From NCBI RefSeq assembly GCF_018364065.1, contig NZ_JAGZMO010000003.1:300969-364968 (forward strand): a stretch of 64,000 nucleotides of DNA, in the 5' to 3' direction. How positions within the stretch are numbered: position 1 is the stretch's first letter; each line of letters opens with the position of its first letter. Below are positions 46,618-56,215 of this stretch, one piece after another. The notes under the pieces were generated by a model. The model did no database searches, was not told the DNA's origin, and saw only the letters and a program-made list of their open reading frames with translations. The position numbers and the translations under genes are program-made. Source of the DNA: Veillonella sp. (GTDB lineage Bacteria; Bacillota; Negativicutes; Veillonellales; Veillonellaceae).

Positions 46618-48252
46618 ATGAAAAAATTAAAGCTTTCAGGTCTTATCGGCCTGGCGATGGCGGCGATGCTTGCACTGGCGGGTTGTGGCAGCAATACCGG
46701 TACGTCCGGCGTTGTGGACATTCCGGAAGGCAAGTCTGTATCGCAACAAAAAGATGTAGTGGCAGCTGTGGCTGTAGATATTACAACAATGGACCCTATG
46801 GATACGAGTGACAACTTGTCCGGCGGCATCCAACGTCTCGTAATGGACGGTTTATATGGCTTTGATGACGATATGAAATTGAAGCCCATGTTGGCAACAG
46901 GTTACACCGCTAATCCGGAAGCTACGGAGTTCACATTTACTTTGCGTAAAGGTGTTAAATTCTCCGACGGCACTGACTGGAATGCTGACGCAGCCATTGC
47001 AAACGTAAATAAATGGATGGACAAAAGCTTAGGCTTAAAACGAACTTCCTTCGTGTCCGGCATTATTGAAAAAGTTGAAAAGATTGATGACTACACCATC
47101 AAATTTACTTTGAATAAACCATTTGGCGCTTTCGTAAATAACATGGCACATCCTGCTATGGTTATGATGAGTCCTAAGCAGATTGCGGCAGGGCTTGATG
47201 CGACAGCTAAACATCCGGTTGGTACAGGCCAATACACATTTGTGGAATGGGTACCGGGCGACCATGTAACATTGGCATTGAATAAGAACTGGTGGGGTTA
47301 TAATAAGGATGTTGCCGGCGGCGAAGCGTTGGTAGCACCTGATGCAGGTTTTAAAACGATTACCTTTAAACCGGTAGGCGAAAACTCCAGCCGTGTAGCA
47401 ATGCTTCAATCCGGTGATGCACAGATGATTTTCGACGTACCAAGTGAAAGCTACAGTGCGTTGGAACAGGATAGCAACCTTCATGTAGATAAAGCACAGA
47501 GCATCAGTGTTCGTTACTTGATGATGAATACACAGAAACCGGCTCTCAGCGATCCGCGTGTACGTCAGGCTATCGCATTAGCTATCGATAAAAATGCTTA
47601 CGTTAATGTTGTACGTAACGGTTTAGCATCCGTGGCAACATCTGTAATCGGTCCGAATGTTCAGTACTACAAAGCAAACGATCCGATTCCATATGATGTG
47701 GAAAAAGCCAAGGCATTATTGAAAGAAGCCGGCTATGGCAACGGTTTGAAACTTAAATTGTTAATGTACAATACAAGTGCTAACCAGAAACAGTCCGAGT
47801 TCTACAAACAGCAGTTGGCTGCCGTAGGCATTGATGTAGAAATTAACGGCATGGAAAGTGCCATTGTAAACCAGAAGGCTCAGGGTTTCAAAGGTGAAGG
47901 TAAAGATGCGGAATACGACATTTACATGGGTTCCTGGTCTCCATCGACCGGTGATGCGGATTGGGGCATGCGTCCAATCTTAGCGTCTGAATCTACACCA
48001 CCAAGAAGCTACAACATGTCCTTCTATCAAAATCCTGAAATGGATGCATTACTTCAGGCCGGTTTAACAACCTCCGATACTAATGCCCGCGCTGCTGCGT
48101 ATGCAAAAGCACAGGATCTTGCTTGGAAAGACTTGCCAATGGTTCCGATGGTAAATGATTTCACTACATGGGCTACATCGAATAAAATTTCCGGTGTACG
48201 CATGTATCCGGACAACAGCATCAACATTTCAAAAGCCAGAATGGCGGAATAA
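46618..48252 (+). CDS. Second peptide-type ABC substrate-binding lipoprotein
   Basis: A 544-residue family 5 solute-binding lipoprotein (lipobox LALAGC) and close paralogue of the protein at 37907-39541. They share long stretches such as MDPMDTSDNLSGGIQR, DYTIKF and MAHPAMVMMSPKQ. Differences cluster in the middle (SESYSALEQDSNLHVDKA here) and near the C-terminus, which suggests a shifted ligand range. It has no permease or ATPase genes of its own, so it probably feeds the same transporter. An AAAAAGGAGAGAGGT ribosome binding site precedes it and its own terminator follows. Confidence 0.93.
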   Translation: MKKLKLSGLIGLAMAAMLALAGCGSNTGTSGVVDIPEGKSVSQQKDVVAAVAVDITTMDPMDTSDNLSGGIQRLVMDGLYGFDDDMKLKPMLATGYTANPEATEFTFTLRKGVKFSDGTDWNADAAIANVNKWMDKSLGLKRTSFVSGIIEKVEKIDDYTIKFTLNKPFGAFVNNMAHPAMVMMSPKQIAAGLDATAKHPVGTGQYTFVEWVPGDHVTLALNKNWWGYNKDVAGGEALVAPDAGFKTITFKPVGENSSRVAMLQSGDAQMIFDVPSESYSALEQDSNLHVDKAQSISVRYLMMNTQKPALSDPRVRQAIALAIDKNAYVNVVRNGLASVATSVIGPNVQYYKANDPIPYDVEKAKALLKEAGYGNGLKLKLLMYNTSANQKQSEFYKQQLAAVGIDVEINGMESAIVNQKAQGFKGEGKDAEYDIYMGSWSPSTGDADWGMRPILASESTPPRSYNMSFYQNPEMDALLQAGLTTSDTNARAAAYAKAQDLAWKDLPMVPMVNDFTTWATSNKISGVRMYPDNSINISKARMAE

Positions 48253-48284
48253 GAGGCTGAAAACCGAGGCATAATCAGATGATA

Positions 48285-48320
48285 AAGGCCGTTCGTTTTA
48301 ACCGACGAACGGCTTTTTTT
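48285..48320 (+). terminator. Terminator after second binding protein
   Basis: GCCGTTCG/CGAACGGC stem, then seven T. Confidence 0.9.
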
Positions 48321-48431
48321 GTACACTGTTTGCGAGAGGATTGAAAAGAACGGCGCAGACAAGTTAAAATAGAATCAATACATAGTAGTTACGGTGGCCG
48401 TCGGCTGCCGCGTTATAAATGGGGCGAGCAT

Positions 48432-49442
48432 ATGATACGAAATCAGTGGGGCTTATTTGAAAATAAAAAAACTGTATATTATATTATAAAGCTCGGCGTG
48501 AACGACAATATTATTGTGGAGCGGGTGGAAGAGTACTATCCTGATGAAATCGGGACTTACGTGCAGCACTACATTGATCCAGGCTTGTTGGGGATTAAAG
48601 AACTGGCGACCATTAAAGGGACTGATAAAAAACTGGTGCTGCTCTATAACAGATCCGGTGAAGGCCCGTTAAACTCCATGGCGTCACAACTGGGCGGTAA
48701 GGACATTCACGAATTGGCCTTTCTTTGCTGTGCCTGCTCCGGAGAAAATCGTCAGGAACGATTGGAAGCCATACGTCAGGATGTGCTTGACGATTTAGTA
48801 ATGTCTCTTAAGAAAACGTTCGTGGAAAAACGCAACTTGGCGTTTTCCGAAGGACATACAATTCGGCGACTGGCCATGTCCGGAGACCGAATGCCGGCAG
48901 TATTCCAAAACTTGGCACAGCGCATTGTGGGCTGTGAATCATCACTCAATATGGAGATGGAATTTTTCAACCGAGACTTTACACACGATATTTACTATCG
49001 TAGTAGCGATGAAGAGTATTTTGTAGAATGTCATCAGGACGATCGGGCCGGTCGATTGTATTTAGCCGTGTTTAAACGGCTGGAAGTACTGGACAGAGAG
49101 TTTGATGCGAAAACACAGCAGAAGATTGAATTGAGCGTAGCTTTGGAGTCACTCAATCGCTGCCTGGTTAATCGCCGTGGCTCCGTGGCGATTGCCTTAA
49201 AGAACCTTGTAAAGGACTACCTAAACGAGCGAGGCTATAAATATAAAATGGAAGAACAGCCCGGATGGGCCATTCCTCCTGATATGATTTACGTCTTTTT
49301 ATATGGCGAAAATTACACTGCCAACGTGGTTCTCGTCGATGGACGAAGACTTCACATCGACCTGCGTGTGAAAAAACAACAGGTACACATGGATGTGTAT
49401 GAAATCACGTGGAAAAAATCGTATGAATCACGAGTTTGCTAG
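48432..49442 (+). CDS. Unknown soluble protein (336 aa)
   Basis: No family recognised. No signal peptide or membrane segment is visible. Cys pairs (ELAFLCCACSGENRQER) occur near residue 100. A long middle region is helix-forming and charged, and the C-terminus is beta-like with KYKMEEQPGWAIPPDMIYVF. It is monocistronic, between a terminator and a bidirectional terminator. The GC-richer third positions match the core genes around it, so it is likely a lineage-specific core gene. Confidence 0.7.
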   Translation: MIRNQWGLFENKKTVYYIIKLGVNDNIIVERVEEYYPDEIGTYVQHYIDPGLLGIKELATIKGTDKKLVLLYNRSGEGPLNSMASQLGGKDIHELAFLCCACSGENRQERLEAIRQDVLDDLVMSLKKTFVEKRNLAFSEGHTIRRLAMSGDRMPAVFQNLAQRIVGCESSLNMEMEFFNRDFTHDIYYRSSDEEYFVECHQDDRAGRLYLAVFKRLEVLDREFDAKTQQKIELSVALESLNRCLVNRRGSVAIALKNLVKDYLNERGYKYKMEEQPGWAIPPDMIYVFLYGENYTANVVLVDGRRLHIDLRVKKQQVHMDVYEITWKKSYESRVC

Positions 49443-49450
49443 TGATGCTT

Positions 49451-49497
49451 AAAAAATCCCGTTACTAAAGAAAAAACTTTAGTAACGGGATTTTTTT
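49451..49497. terminator. Bidirectional terminator
   Basis: AAAAAATCCCGTTACTAAAG and its perfect reverse complement around a short A-rich loop, between converging genes ending at 49442 and 49585. Confidence 0.95.
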
Positions 49498-49584
49498 CAA
49501 GAAACTTTATGGCTCTTTATGTACATTACGATGGCGAGCACTGTCTTCGAACGCGGATTAGCGTTCATTCATTAGAGTCAGCTC

Positions 49585-50943
49585 TTATTTACCTTCCGCA
49601 ATGCTATCCATAAATTTAATGTATTCGTCTTTGGTGAATACCGGTTTGTACTGGGCTTTTACTTTTTCAGCACCTTCGCCGTCGCCGTAGAGAAGGTCGA
49701 CGATTGTCATGGCCAAGGCTTGTGCTGTTTTAGTATACGCTACGTCTTTGTTGACGATTTCGTAGTCAGCACCATGAAGCACGCCTTTGATGCAGCCAAC
49801 CCAAGGATGGATTACCGGAATCAGATGCGCCACGTCGCCCATGTCGGTGCTGGCTGTAATGTGTTCGCCCATCATTACATGGTCTTCGCCGAAGAGTGGA
49901 ATGGAGTTTTCTTTTAAGAAATCATTCATTATTGCATCATTGCGCATTGGCAAATAGCCCGGTAAGTCTTTGATTTCGCAAGTAGCACCCAATGCATCGG
50001 CACCGGCTTTAAGGGCGCGATTTACTTTGAAGTTGCCCTTTACCATGCTGTCTACAGTGGCGGTGCGTACATAGCTTTCCATCGTTACGTAATCAGGCAC
50101 TACGTTTACAAGGCTGCCGCCATTATTGATGATCGGATGGAAGCGGAAGTAGTCGCTTTCTTTAAATGTGTCGCGAATGGCATTAACGCCCATAACGCCC
50201 ATCATGCAGGCCTGTAATGCATTGACACCTTCATGAGGTGCGCCCGCTGCGTGAGCTGCTTTACCGCGGTATGTAATGAGCTTGCCGATGAAGCCGTTGG
50301 ATGTAGAGCCTAAGCCCATTTCACCTTCCGGAGTGGAAGCGGGATTTACGTGCATTTGCATAGCCATGTCGATATCGTCAAAAGCACCTTCGTAAATGAG
50401 TTGCTGTTTGCCGCCTAAGTAGTGAATTTTGCCTTCTTCACGAAGTTTATTGCGATAGTCGATTTCTACATATTCTTCCGCAGGTACGGCGAAGAGAACT
50501 ACGTCGCCGTCGAGGGCTTCCATAACGCCCGGAGCCTGAAGGCCCAATGCTACGGCCATAAGGTTGGCAATCTGCACATTGTGGCCACAGCAGTGAGCGG
50601 CACCGGTCAATTCGTCTGCACGTGGATGTGTAGGGCAGAGAACGGCGTCCAGCTCACCAATCATGGCTACTGTACGGCGGCTGCTTTTACCTTTTAAACG
50701 ACCTTTAACGCCGGTTAAAGCGTGGCCGGTTGTGAAAGGAATGCCCATTTCTGTAAATAATTCTTGCACCACAGCGGACGTTTTCTTTTCCTTATAGCCC
50801 AGTTCAGGATGCGCCATAATGCGTTCCGCAATTTCCATAAGGCGCGGCATATTGTCCGCAATGGCTTTGCATACCTGTTCTTTTACCTGCGCTTTGGTAA
50901 GACCTTCATGATGCTGTGCTGTTGTTGTTTGTTCTTGACTCAT
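49585..50943 (-). CDS. M20-family amidohydrolase (AbgB-like)
   Basis: A 452-residue zinc amidohydrolase of the M20D group, which includes p-aminobenzoyl-glutamate hydrolase and N-acyl-aminoacid hydrolases. Metal-site segments are AMIGELDAV, GAAHCCGHNVQ, VPAEEYVEI (catalytic Glu) and ITASTDMGDV. The dimerisation domain starts near KLITYRGKAAHAAG. The start was placed at 50943 because AAGGTG lies nine bases upstream. It follows the DUF3100 membrane gene after 60 bases on the same strand; this pair is a recurrent arrangement and suggests a transporter delivering the hydrolase substrate. Confidence 0.9.
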   Translation of the reverse strand: MSQEQTTTAQHHEGLTKAQVKEQVCKAIADNMPRLMEIAERIMAHPELGYKEKKTSAVVQELFTEMGIPFTTGHALTGVKGRLKGKSSRRTVAMIGELDAVLCPTHPRADELTGAAHCCGHNVQIANLMAVALGLQAPGVMEALDGDVVLFAVPAEEYVEIDYRNKLREEGKIHYLGGKQQLIYEGAFDDIDMAMQMHVNPASTPEGEMGLGSTSNGFIGKLITYRGKAAHAAGAPHEGVNALQACMMGVMGVNAIRDTFKESDYFRFHPIINNGGSLVNVVPDYVTMESYVRTATVDSMVKGNFKVNRALKAGADALGATCEIKDLPGYLPMRNDAIMNDFLKENSIPLFGEDHVMMGEHITASTDMGDVAHLIPVIHPWVGCIKGVLHGADYEIVNKDVAYTKTAQALAMTIVDLLYGDGEGAEKVKAQYKPVFTKDEYIKFMDSIAEGK

Positions 50944-51003
50944 TAGATAAAACACCTTCTCAAAATAATAAACGAATGTATTGTATCACGATACATGAAT
51001 GTA

Positions 51004-52314
51004 TTATAACATACCTTCCCAATGTAATACGACCTGAGCTACAATCGTTGCACAGATAAATGTACCGGTAGCAACAGCTAAGGCTACAGGAACGATACGC
51101 CAGGATAGACGTTTGAAGGCTTCCAAGTCTTTACCTAAGGATAAACCGGCATAAGCCAATACAGGTGTAGTCGTTGCCAAGAAGGAGACTGCGGCAGTTT
51201 CTTTAGTGAACCATTCGGCACCAGGGAAGCCCGGAATGGAGAAGATTACGCCCAAGAAGGAAACCCAGAATACCATTGGTAACTTTTTGAAGCCCGGCAG
51301 GTAGGAAACAACGGCACCGATGAAAGCGATACCGGCTAAGATTAAGCAACCTTGGAGGCTGTCGGAGAAGAGGTGTTTGCCATCTAAAATATTACCTATT
51401 GCTGTGATAATAGCGGCGATCAATGCGATAACAAAGAACTTAATAACTTTTTGCTGCATAGTAAGTGGCACTGCAGCTGCTTTAGCCTGCGCTGCTTTTT
51501 CAGCATCGATAGCTGCAGAAGCGGCACCGCCCATTTCGTGAGAGGTGTGACGAAATTTTTTAGCACACCATGTGTATAAGCGTTCCATAAGTGGTAAAGA
51601 AATGAAGAGACTGAAGTAAACGCCAACAACACTTGTTAACAAGTTAGCAGCGCCGGCGATAGTCATGATTTCTTTTTCGAATTCAGGATGAACAGCCACG
51701 ATGGAACCTGTAGCGGCGGCCATCATACTGGCACTACCGATACCGGCACCCATAGCTAAAGCTAATGGATGGAACCAGTCTAATTGGGAGAATACACCGG
51801 CAACGATGGAGATCCACATAGCACCGAATAAGGTACCGCAAATATACATGCCCATAACGCCACGGCCTTCAGGGGAGTGGAATCCATAGCGGTCGATGAT
51901 GATCGCCACGTTCGCTTCACGGTCGATAGAGTAGCACGCACCGATAGCTTCACGACGCATACCTACCAGTAAAGCGATAGGAAGACCACAGATGATTGTC
52001 CCTAATAAGTGACCAAGTTCCTGAAGAATTAATGCCCAACCGGAGTTGGTGATAATATCAAGGTTAGGTCCGATGCCTAAGCCGATTTTAGTCATTAAAA
52101 GCATGATTGAAATATTCAGATAGTCGGTAGATGCTTCCATTTGCTCTTCCGTTAAGATATGGAGCTTAGGAATGGAGACGATAAGCCCGATAACTAACGA
52201 ATAGAGTAGTGGTAAAAATACAATAATCCCGAATTTTTGGATACCGATACCTTCTGCCAGCAACGTGATCAATAAGCAAAGCAGGTGAATCTTCCAGTTT
52301 TTGAGTAAACCCAT
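51004..52314 (-). CDS. DUF3100 family integral membrane protein
   Basis: A 436-residue protein with about ten hydrophobic helices, for example WKIHLLCLLITLLAEGIG at the N-terminus and LALAMGAGIGSASMMAAA in the middle. A charged cytoplasmic segment with an Ala-rich stretch (AASAAIDAEKAAQAKAAA) splits the two halves. It is a DUF3100 member and probably a transporter for the substrate of the neighbouring M20 amidohydrolase. The start at 52314 has GTAGGAGGG upstream. Confidence 0.85.
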   Translation of the reverse strand: MGLLKNWKIHLLCLLITLLAEGIGIQKFGIIVFLPLLYSLVIGLIVSIPKLHILTEEQMEASTDYLNISIMLLMTKIGLGIGPNLDIITNSGWALILQELGHLLGTIICGLPIALLVGMRREAIGACYSIDREANVAIIIDRYGFHSPEGRGVMGMYICGTLFGAMWISIVAGVFSQLDWFHPLALAMGAGIGSASMMAAATGSIVAVHPEFEKEIMTIAGAANLLTSVVGVYFSLFISLPLMERLYTWCAKKFRHTSHEMGGAASAAIDAEKAAQAKAAAVPLTMQQKVIKFFVIALIAAIITAIGNILDGKHLFSDSLQGCLILAGIAFIGAVVSYLPGFKKLPMVFWVSFLGVIFSIPGFPGAEWFTKETAAVSFLATTTPVLAYAGLSLGKDLEAFKRLSWRIVPVALAVATGTFICATIVAQVVLHWEGML

Positions 52315-52731
52315 CTTAAAATACCCTCCTACATACAAAAAAGCTTTTATATTTATGTATACTGTTTTAGACGCTCAGAACTCATAGGGGAGATACATTT
52401 AAACAATATGGTATCGCACTATATGTCATACTATATGGGTTTCTTGCAATGTTGTGAAATGTAAGTTAAGTTAAGTTATATGGAAAATAGCAAGGGTTAT
52501 ATGATGACATAGATGGTGCAGCAATAAATCACCCGTAAAAGCGCTGACGTATAAAACATTTACATACAGCATAGCGTATATAGTTGAAAATTGAAATACA
52601 GTTAATAGTGATTAATGTTTAATTGTTTAAGATTGTCAAAGATACTTAAAAATTAAAAGAAAAATACAGAAATACATTCTGAATGCACAAATAAATTCAA
52701 GATATACGATATATATGCCTTATACAAAAAT
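52315..52731. other. Spacer upstream of DUF3100 gene
   Basis: About 400 AT-rich bases without a supportable gene. It must contain the promoter of the DUF3100-M20 operon on the minus strand, but no hexamer pair stands out. Confidence 0.4.
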
Positions 52732-52776
52732 AAGATAGGCCCTATTTCTAGGACCTATCTTGTATTGTTACCTTCT
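52732..52776 (-). terminator. Terminator of cstA
   Basis: AAGATAGG/CCTATCTT outer stem with inner CCT/AGG pairing. On the minus strand it is followed by TTATTTTTG, so it fits the end of the cstA transcript. Confidence 0.75.
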
Positions 52777-52833
52777 GCATCACTACGGGAGTGGGAGCAG
52801 ATAGGTACGTTGCAGTGTTAATAACCGATTAGA

Positions 52834-54666
52834 TTATTGTTGTACAGTTTTAGCCTGTCCATATTTTTTAAGGCTTTCAGCTTCGATTTCAGCTTGAGTC
52901 TTGTAGCTTTCAGGCATTTTAGCAAGACGGATCCAGCTGCGGATAGCTTCAACCAATACGATAACAATCATGAGGAACATAACGGCACTGAATGCAACGA
53001 GTGTCCACTTGCCGGCTGGAATGTAGCTGTAGAATACGTTTTCGAAGTCAGCTGCAATCGCGATAATAGCCATGAAGAAGCAAGGAACAGCGGTTACCCA
53101 AGCGTAACGTTTGTGACCAAGACGCATAATTACTGTAGTACCAACAGCGAGTGTCATTGTACCAAGTAACTGGTTGGATACACCGAATAGAGGCCAAATG
53201 ATACCAATGTTACCTTGAAGAACGAGGTAGCCCCACATTAAGCAGATGAGGAATGCACAACCGTAAACGCCTGGTTGCCAGTTAACATTTGCCAATGGTT
53301 TGTAGAAGCGGCCAAGTAATTCTTGGAGTAAGTAACGACCTACACGAGTACCGGCGTCGATCAATGTCATGATGAACAATGCTTCGAACATGATACAGAA
53401 GTGATACCAGTAACCCATTAAGTGAGCCATGTTTGGTAAGCGGGAGAAGATATGAGCCATACCTACTGCCAAGGATACAGCGCCACCAGGACGATGCATT
53501 AAGTCTTCGCCAACCATAGCGGATAATGCAGGTAATTCATGAACTTGTAAGCCTAAAGCTTTGAAAGATTCAGTAGTAGAGTTGATTGCAAAGTAATCAT
53601 CTGGATGAAGTGCAGTAGCTGCGATTAAAGCCATCATAGCGATGAAAGCTTCTGTAAGCATAGCACCGTAACCAATTGGAAGAATTTCTTTTTCGTTTGT
53701 AATCATCTTAGGTGTAGTACCGGTAGCAATTACAGTATGGAAACCGGATAACGCACCACAAGCGATTGTGATGAAGATGAATGGGAATACGGAACCTTTA
53801 AGAACAGGACCGCCGCCATGAATGAAAGGTGTAACAGCCGGCATTTGAATTACTGGCATTACAATGATGATACCTAAAGCAAGTGCACCGATAGTACCGA
53901 TTTTTAAGTAAGTTGATAAGTAGTCACGAGGAGCTAATAACAACCATACTGGTAAAGCTGCTGCGAAGAAGCCGTATACGGCCAACATGATTTCGATCTG
54001 TTGAAGGTCGTATAAGAACCAGCTAGCGTAAGAGGATGCAGCAACTTCAGGACCATAGATGATAGCGGCGAAGATTAAAGCAACACCGATAACAGTAGCT
54101 TCCTGAATTTTGCCAGGACGCAACCAACGAAGGTAGATACCAACGAAGATAGCGATAGGAATTGTCATACTTACGGAGAAGAAGCCCCAAGCGGAACCAT
54201 GAAGTGCGTTAGCAACTACTACGGCCATACCTGCTAAGGTAATGATCAAGAGGAAAAGAGTAGCTAACATAGCACCGATACTTGCAAGGTTGCTGATTTC
54301 TTCTTTCGCAATATCGGCGATGGATTTACCATCGTAACGAACAGATGCGAAAAGAATTACCATGTCATGTACAGCACCGGCAAGAACGGAACCGATTAAG
54401 ATCCATAATAAACCAGGTAAGTAACCGAATTGAGCCGCGATAACAGGACCAACGAGTGGGCCGGCACCGGCGATTGCCGCAAAGTGATGACCGAATGTTA
54501 CCCATTTGTTTGTAGGTACATAGTCATGACCGTCATCATGAACAACCGCAGGGGTTGGGCGATACTGGTCAAGAGTTAAAACTTTGGCTGCAATAAATGC
54601 CCCATAGAAACGGTACGCCAGTATTAATATACAGGCGGAGGCAATTACCAAATAAAGACCGTTCAT
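52834..54666 (-). CDS. cstA: CstA-family carbon starvation protein (peptide/pyruvate transporter)
   Basis: An integral membrane protein of 610 residues with about 16 helices. CstA/BtsT-family proteins import pyruvate or peptides. Signature regions are HDDGHDYVPTNKWVTFGHHF, AGAGPLVGPVIAAQFGYLPG, GAVHDMVILFASVRYDG and TLIDAGTRVGRYLLQELLGR. The likely starts are ATG 54666 or GTG 54672 behind GGAGG. It has a strong promoter at 54878-54905 and a structured leader followed by a terminator-like hairpin, so control by attenuation is likely. Pyruvate import would suit a lactate/pyruvate-using Negativicute; peptide import would suit the neighbouring peptidases. Confidence 0.93.
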   Translation of the reverse strand: MNGLYLVIASACILILAYRFYGAFIAAKVLTLDQYRPTPAVVHDDGHDYVPTNKWVTFGHHFAAIAGAGPLVGPVIAAQFGYLPGLLWILIGSVLAGAVHDMVILFASVRYDGKSIADIAKEEISNLASIGAMLATLFLLIITLAGMAVVVANALHGSAWGFFSVSMTIPIAIFVGIYLRWLRPGKIQEATVIGVALIFAAIIYGPEVAASSYASWFLYDLQQIEIMLAVYGFFAAALPVWLLLAPRDYLSTYLKIGTIGALALGIIIVMPVIQMPAVTPFIHGGGPVLKGSVFPFIFITIACGALSGFHTVIATGTTPKMITNEKEILPIGYGAMLTEAFIAMMALIAATALHPDDYFAINSTTESFKALGLQVHELPALSAMVGEDLMHRPGGAVSLAVGMAHIFSRLPNMAHLMGYWYHFCIMFEALFIMTLIDAGTRVGRYLLQELLGRFYKPLANVNWQPGVYGCAFLICLMWGYLVLQGNIGIIWPLFGVSNQLLGTMTLAVGTTVIMRLGHKRYAWVTAVPCFFMAIIAIAADFENVFYSYIPAGKWTLVAFSAVMFLMIVIVLVEAIRSWIRLAKMPESYKTQAEIEAESLKKYGQAKTVQQ

Positions 54667-54770
54667 TTGCACAGAAAACACCTCCAGTTAAAATTGTACT
54701 GAAAGTAGACGGTAGATAAATGGTAAATAATTTCATAAAATATCATCTTGTCTACTTAGTACACTGTGCG

Positions 54771-54796
54771 GGAAAAAGAAAAGGAAGAAAACTTCC
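54771..54796 (-). terminator. Short terminator-like hairpin in the cstA leader
   Basis: On the minus strand GGAAG-TTTT-CTTCC is followed by TTTTCTTTTT, directly after the predicted structured element. The stem is short (5 bp), so strength is uncertain. Confidence 0.55.
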
Positions 54797-54867
54797 AAAT
54801 GATTACATGTTCCCGTGAACAAAAACTCTGCTTCCTCTAACAGTTTTTTCGTTCTGTGTAATCATTT
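54797..54867 (-). promoter_or_regulatory. Predicted three-way-junction leader RNA of cstA (riboswitch-like)
   Basis: Read on the minus strand, a perfect 11-bp outer stem (AAATGATTACA with TGTAATCATTT) closes about 49 bases that can form two inner hairpins: CTG/CAG plus AAAA/TTTT with a two-base bulge (loop TTAGAGGAAG), and TGTTC-ACGG-GAACA. The predicted transcription start lies only a few bases before the outer stem. A terminator-like hairpin follows directly, then about 100 bases to the cstA start. The layout is that of a metabolite or ligand-responsive attenuator. It does not match a riboswitch consensus that I know. Confidence 0.55.
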
Positions 54868-54877
54868 CTTACGTATT

Positions 54878-54905
54878 ATTGTACTCTTATTGAATATTCT
54901 GTCAA
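54878..54905 (-). promoter_or_regulatory. cstA promoter
   Basis: On the minus strand a consensus TTGACA (54905-54900) and TACAAT (54883-54878) are separated by 16 bases. The expected transcription start is near 54871. The remaining spacer to 55268 is AT-rich and shows no gene. Confidence 0.8.
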
Positions 54906-55268
54906 TTGTATTTTAGTAAAAATCATGTCAAGTATTCTTAAAAGTCAAGATAAGGTCATATGGGCGTTTATGTATTCTCAAAATGAATTGAAAATGAAAA
55001 ACTTATATATCATATAAGGAATAGTCTATAGACTTATGCGAAATTTTTATAAAATTTGATTGCAAAAAATTAAAAAAATTCATATTACATATATAAATAT
55101 ACAGAAATGTTGAAAGAGAAATTTAAAAATAGATAGAGGGGCTTGAGATTATATTGTGAGAAAATTCATGTACAAATTTTCAAATTAATGATATATAATT
55201 ATAGTGTATATGAAAATATTGCAACAATGGTTAAGGGGATGTAGTGTAGTGAATTAGTGAGGTGAGGT

Positions 55269-55772
55269 ATGATAACTGATTGGAGCCGGAGTCGTAAGAG
55301 TATTCTGAATATTCCTCAAGAGGAACTGCCTGATGAAATTACAAGGTTTAGAGGATCATTTGCATTCCTGTCGAATATGTCGAAGGCTGCTGTAAATTTT
55401 GAGGGAGATATTTACAGCTGTGTAGAGGCGGCATTTCAAGCGGCTAAGTTGGTTAATCGAGATGAACGGGCACGATTTATTAAAGTAAAGAATCCTGTGT
55501 GGGCCCGTCGCATGGGGCGTTCTATAAAGAACTTTCGCCCTGACTGGGACGAAGTTAAGTTGAGTATTATGGAAATACTGATACGTGAAAAGTTTTCTAA
55601 CAATGAAACGCTTCGGAAAAAATTGTTGGCTACGGGGACACGTACCATAGCGGAAGACAATGATTGGGGCGATGATTTTTGGGGAACTGTAAATGGTGTA
55701 GGGCAGAACCATTTGGGCCGTATTATAATGAAAATTCGCGCAGAACTCGCCGATGCAGGTGAGTTTAAATAA
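55269..55772 (+). CDS. NADAR-family protein (YbiA-like N-glycosidase)
   Basis: A 167-residue NADAR-domain protein. FRGSFAFLSNMSKAAVNFEG is the conserved N-terminal F-L-S-N motif, followed by YSCVEAAFQAAKLVN (catalytic-region E-x-A-x-Q), ARRMGRSI and DDFWGTVNGVGQNHLGRIIM with the W-G-x-x-x-G-x-G-x-N-x-L-G signature. Members hydrolyse N-glycosidic bonds in NAD-derived or riboflavin-pathway metabolites, and some remove ADP-ribose from DNA guanine. No ADP-ribosyltransferase gene is adjacent, so a housekeeping metabolite-repair role is as likely as defence. Confidence 0.88.
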   Translation: MITDWSRSRKSILNIPQEELPDEITRFRGSFAFLSNMSKAAVNFEGDIYSCVEAAFQAAKLVNRDERARFIKVKNPVWARRMGRSIKNFRPDWDEVKLSIMEILIREKFSNNETLRKKLLATGTRTIAEDNDWGDDFWGTVNGVGQNHLGRIIMKIRAELADAGEFK

Positions 55773-56215
55773 GCGGCTTGATGAATTTATTGATTAATTA
55801 GATGAATTTTTTTGATTTTTCTACTAGTCTCGTAGGAATTTTGTGTTATTATATAGTAGTATGTTTATATAGCAAAAGTATAATAAAAATGATTTTATTA
55901 GATAACAACTTTTTGTAAACTCCATTTCAAAAAACGGGGTAAATTTGAAAGCTCCTGTTGAATGGTTTAAAAGTTGGGTATATTTTATTTACCTCATAAG
56001 AAAATAGTTGGCAAAGTATGCAGTTATATTTTGTGATTCGTTTCGAAATAATACATAGAAATAACAACCATGTTTTACTACTATATATATGTATATATAT
56101 ATGGGGAAAAGTAACTATGTTTTTTGAGAGCTATTTTTCTTGGTTCTATGGAGGGCAACTGTTATCTTCTTAGTTCTATAGGGGATATAAAATATATTAA
56201 GGAAGGAAGTGGACT
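55773..56215. other. Spacer before the 286-aa unknown gene
   Basis: An AT-rich stretch of about 440 bases. It contains a TATATAT run near 56085-56101 and GTTCTATAGG(G/A)G-like direct repeats at 56142-56182. No gene or clear hairpin. Confidence 0.4.

Noticed and set aside
54797..54867. Assignment of the cstA leader to the guanidine-II (mini-ykkC) class
   Set aside because: Only one hairpin has an ACGR tetraloop; the class needs two similar hairpins, and CstA is not a usual target.
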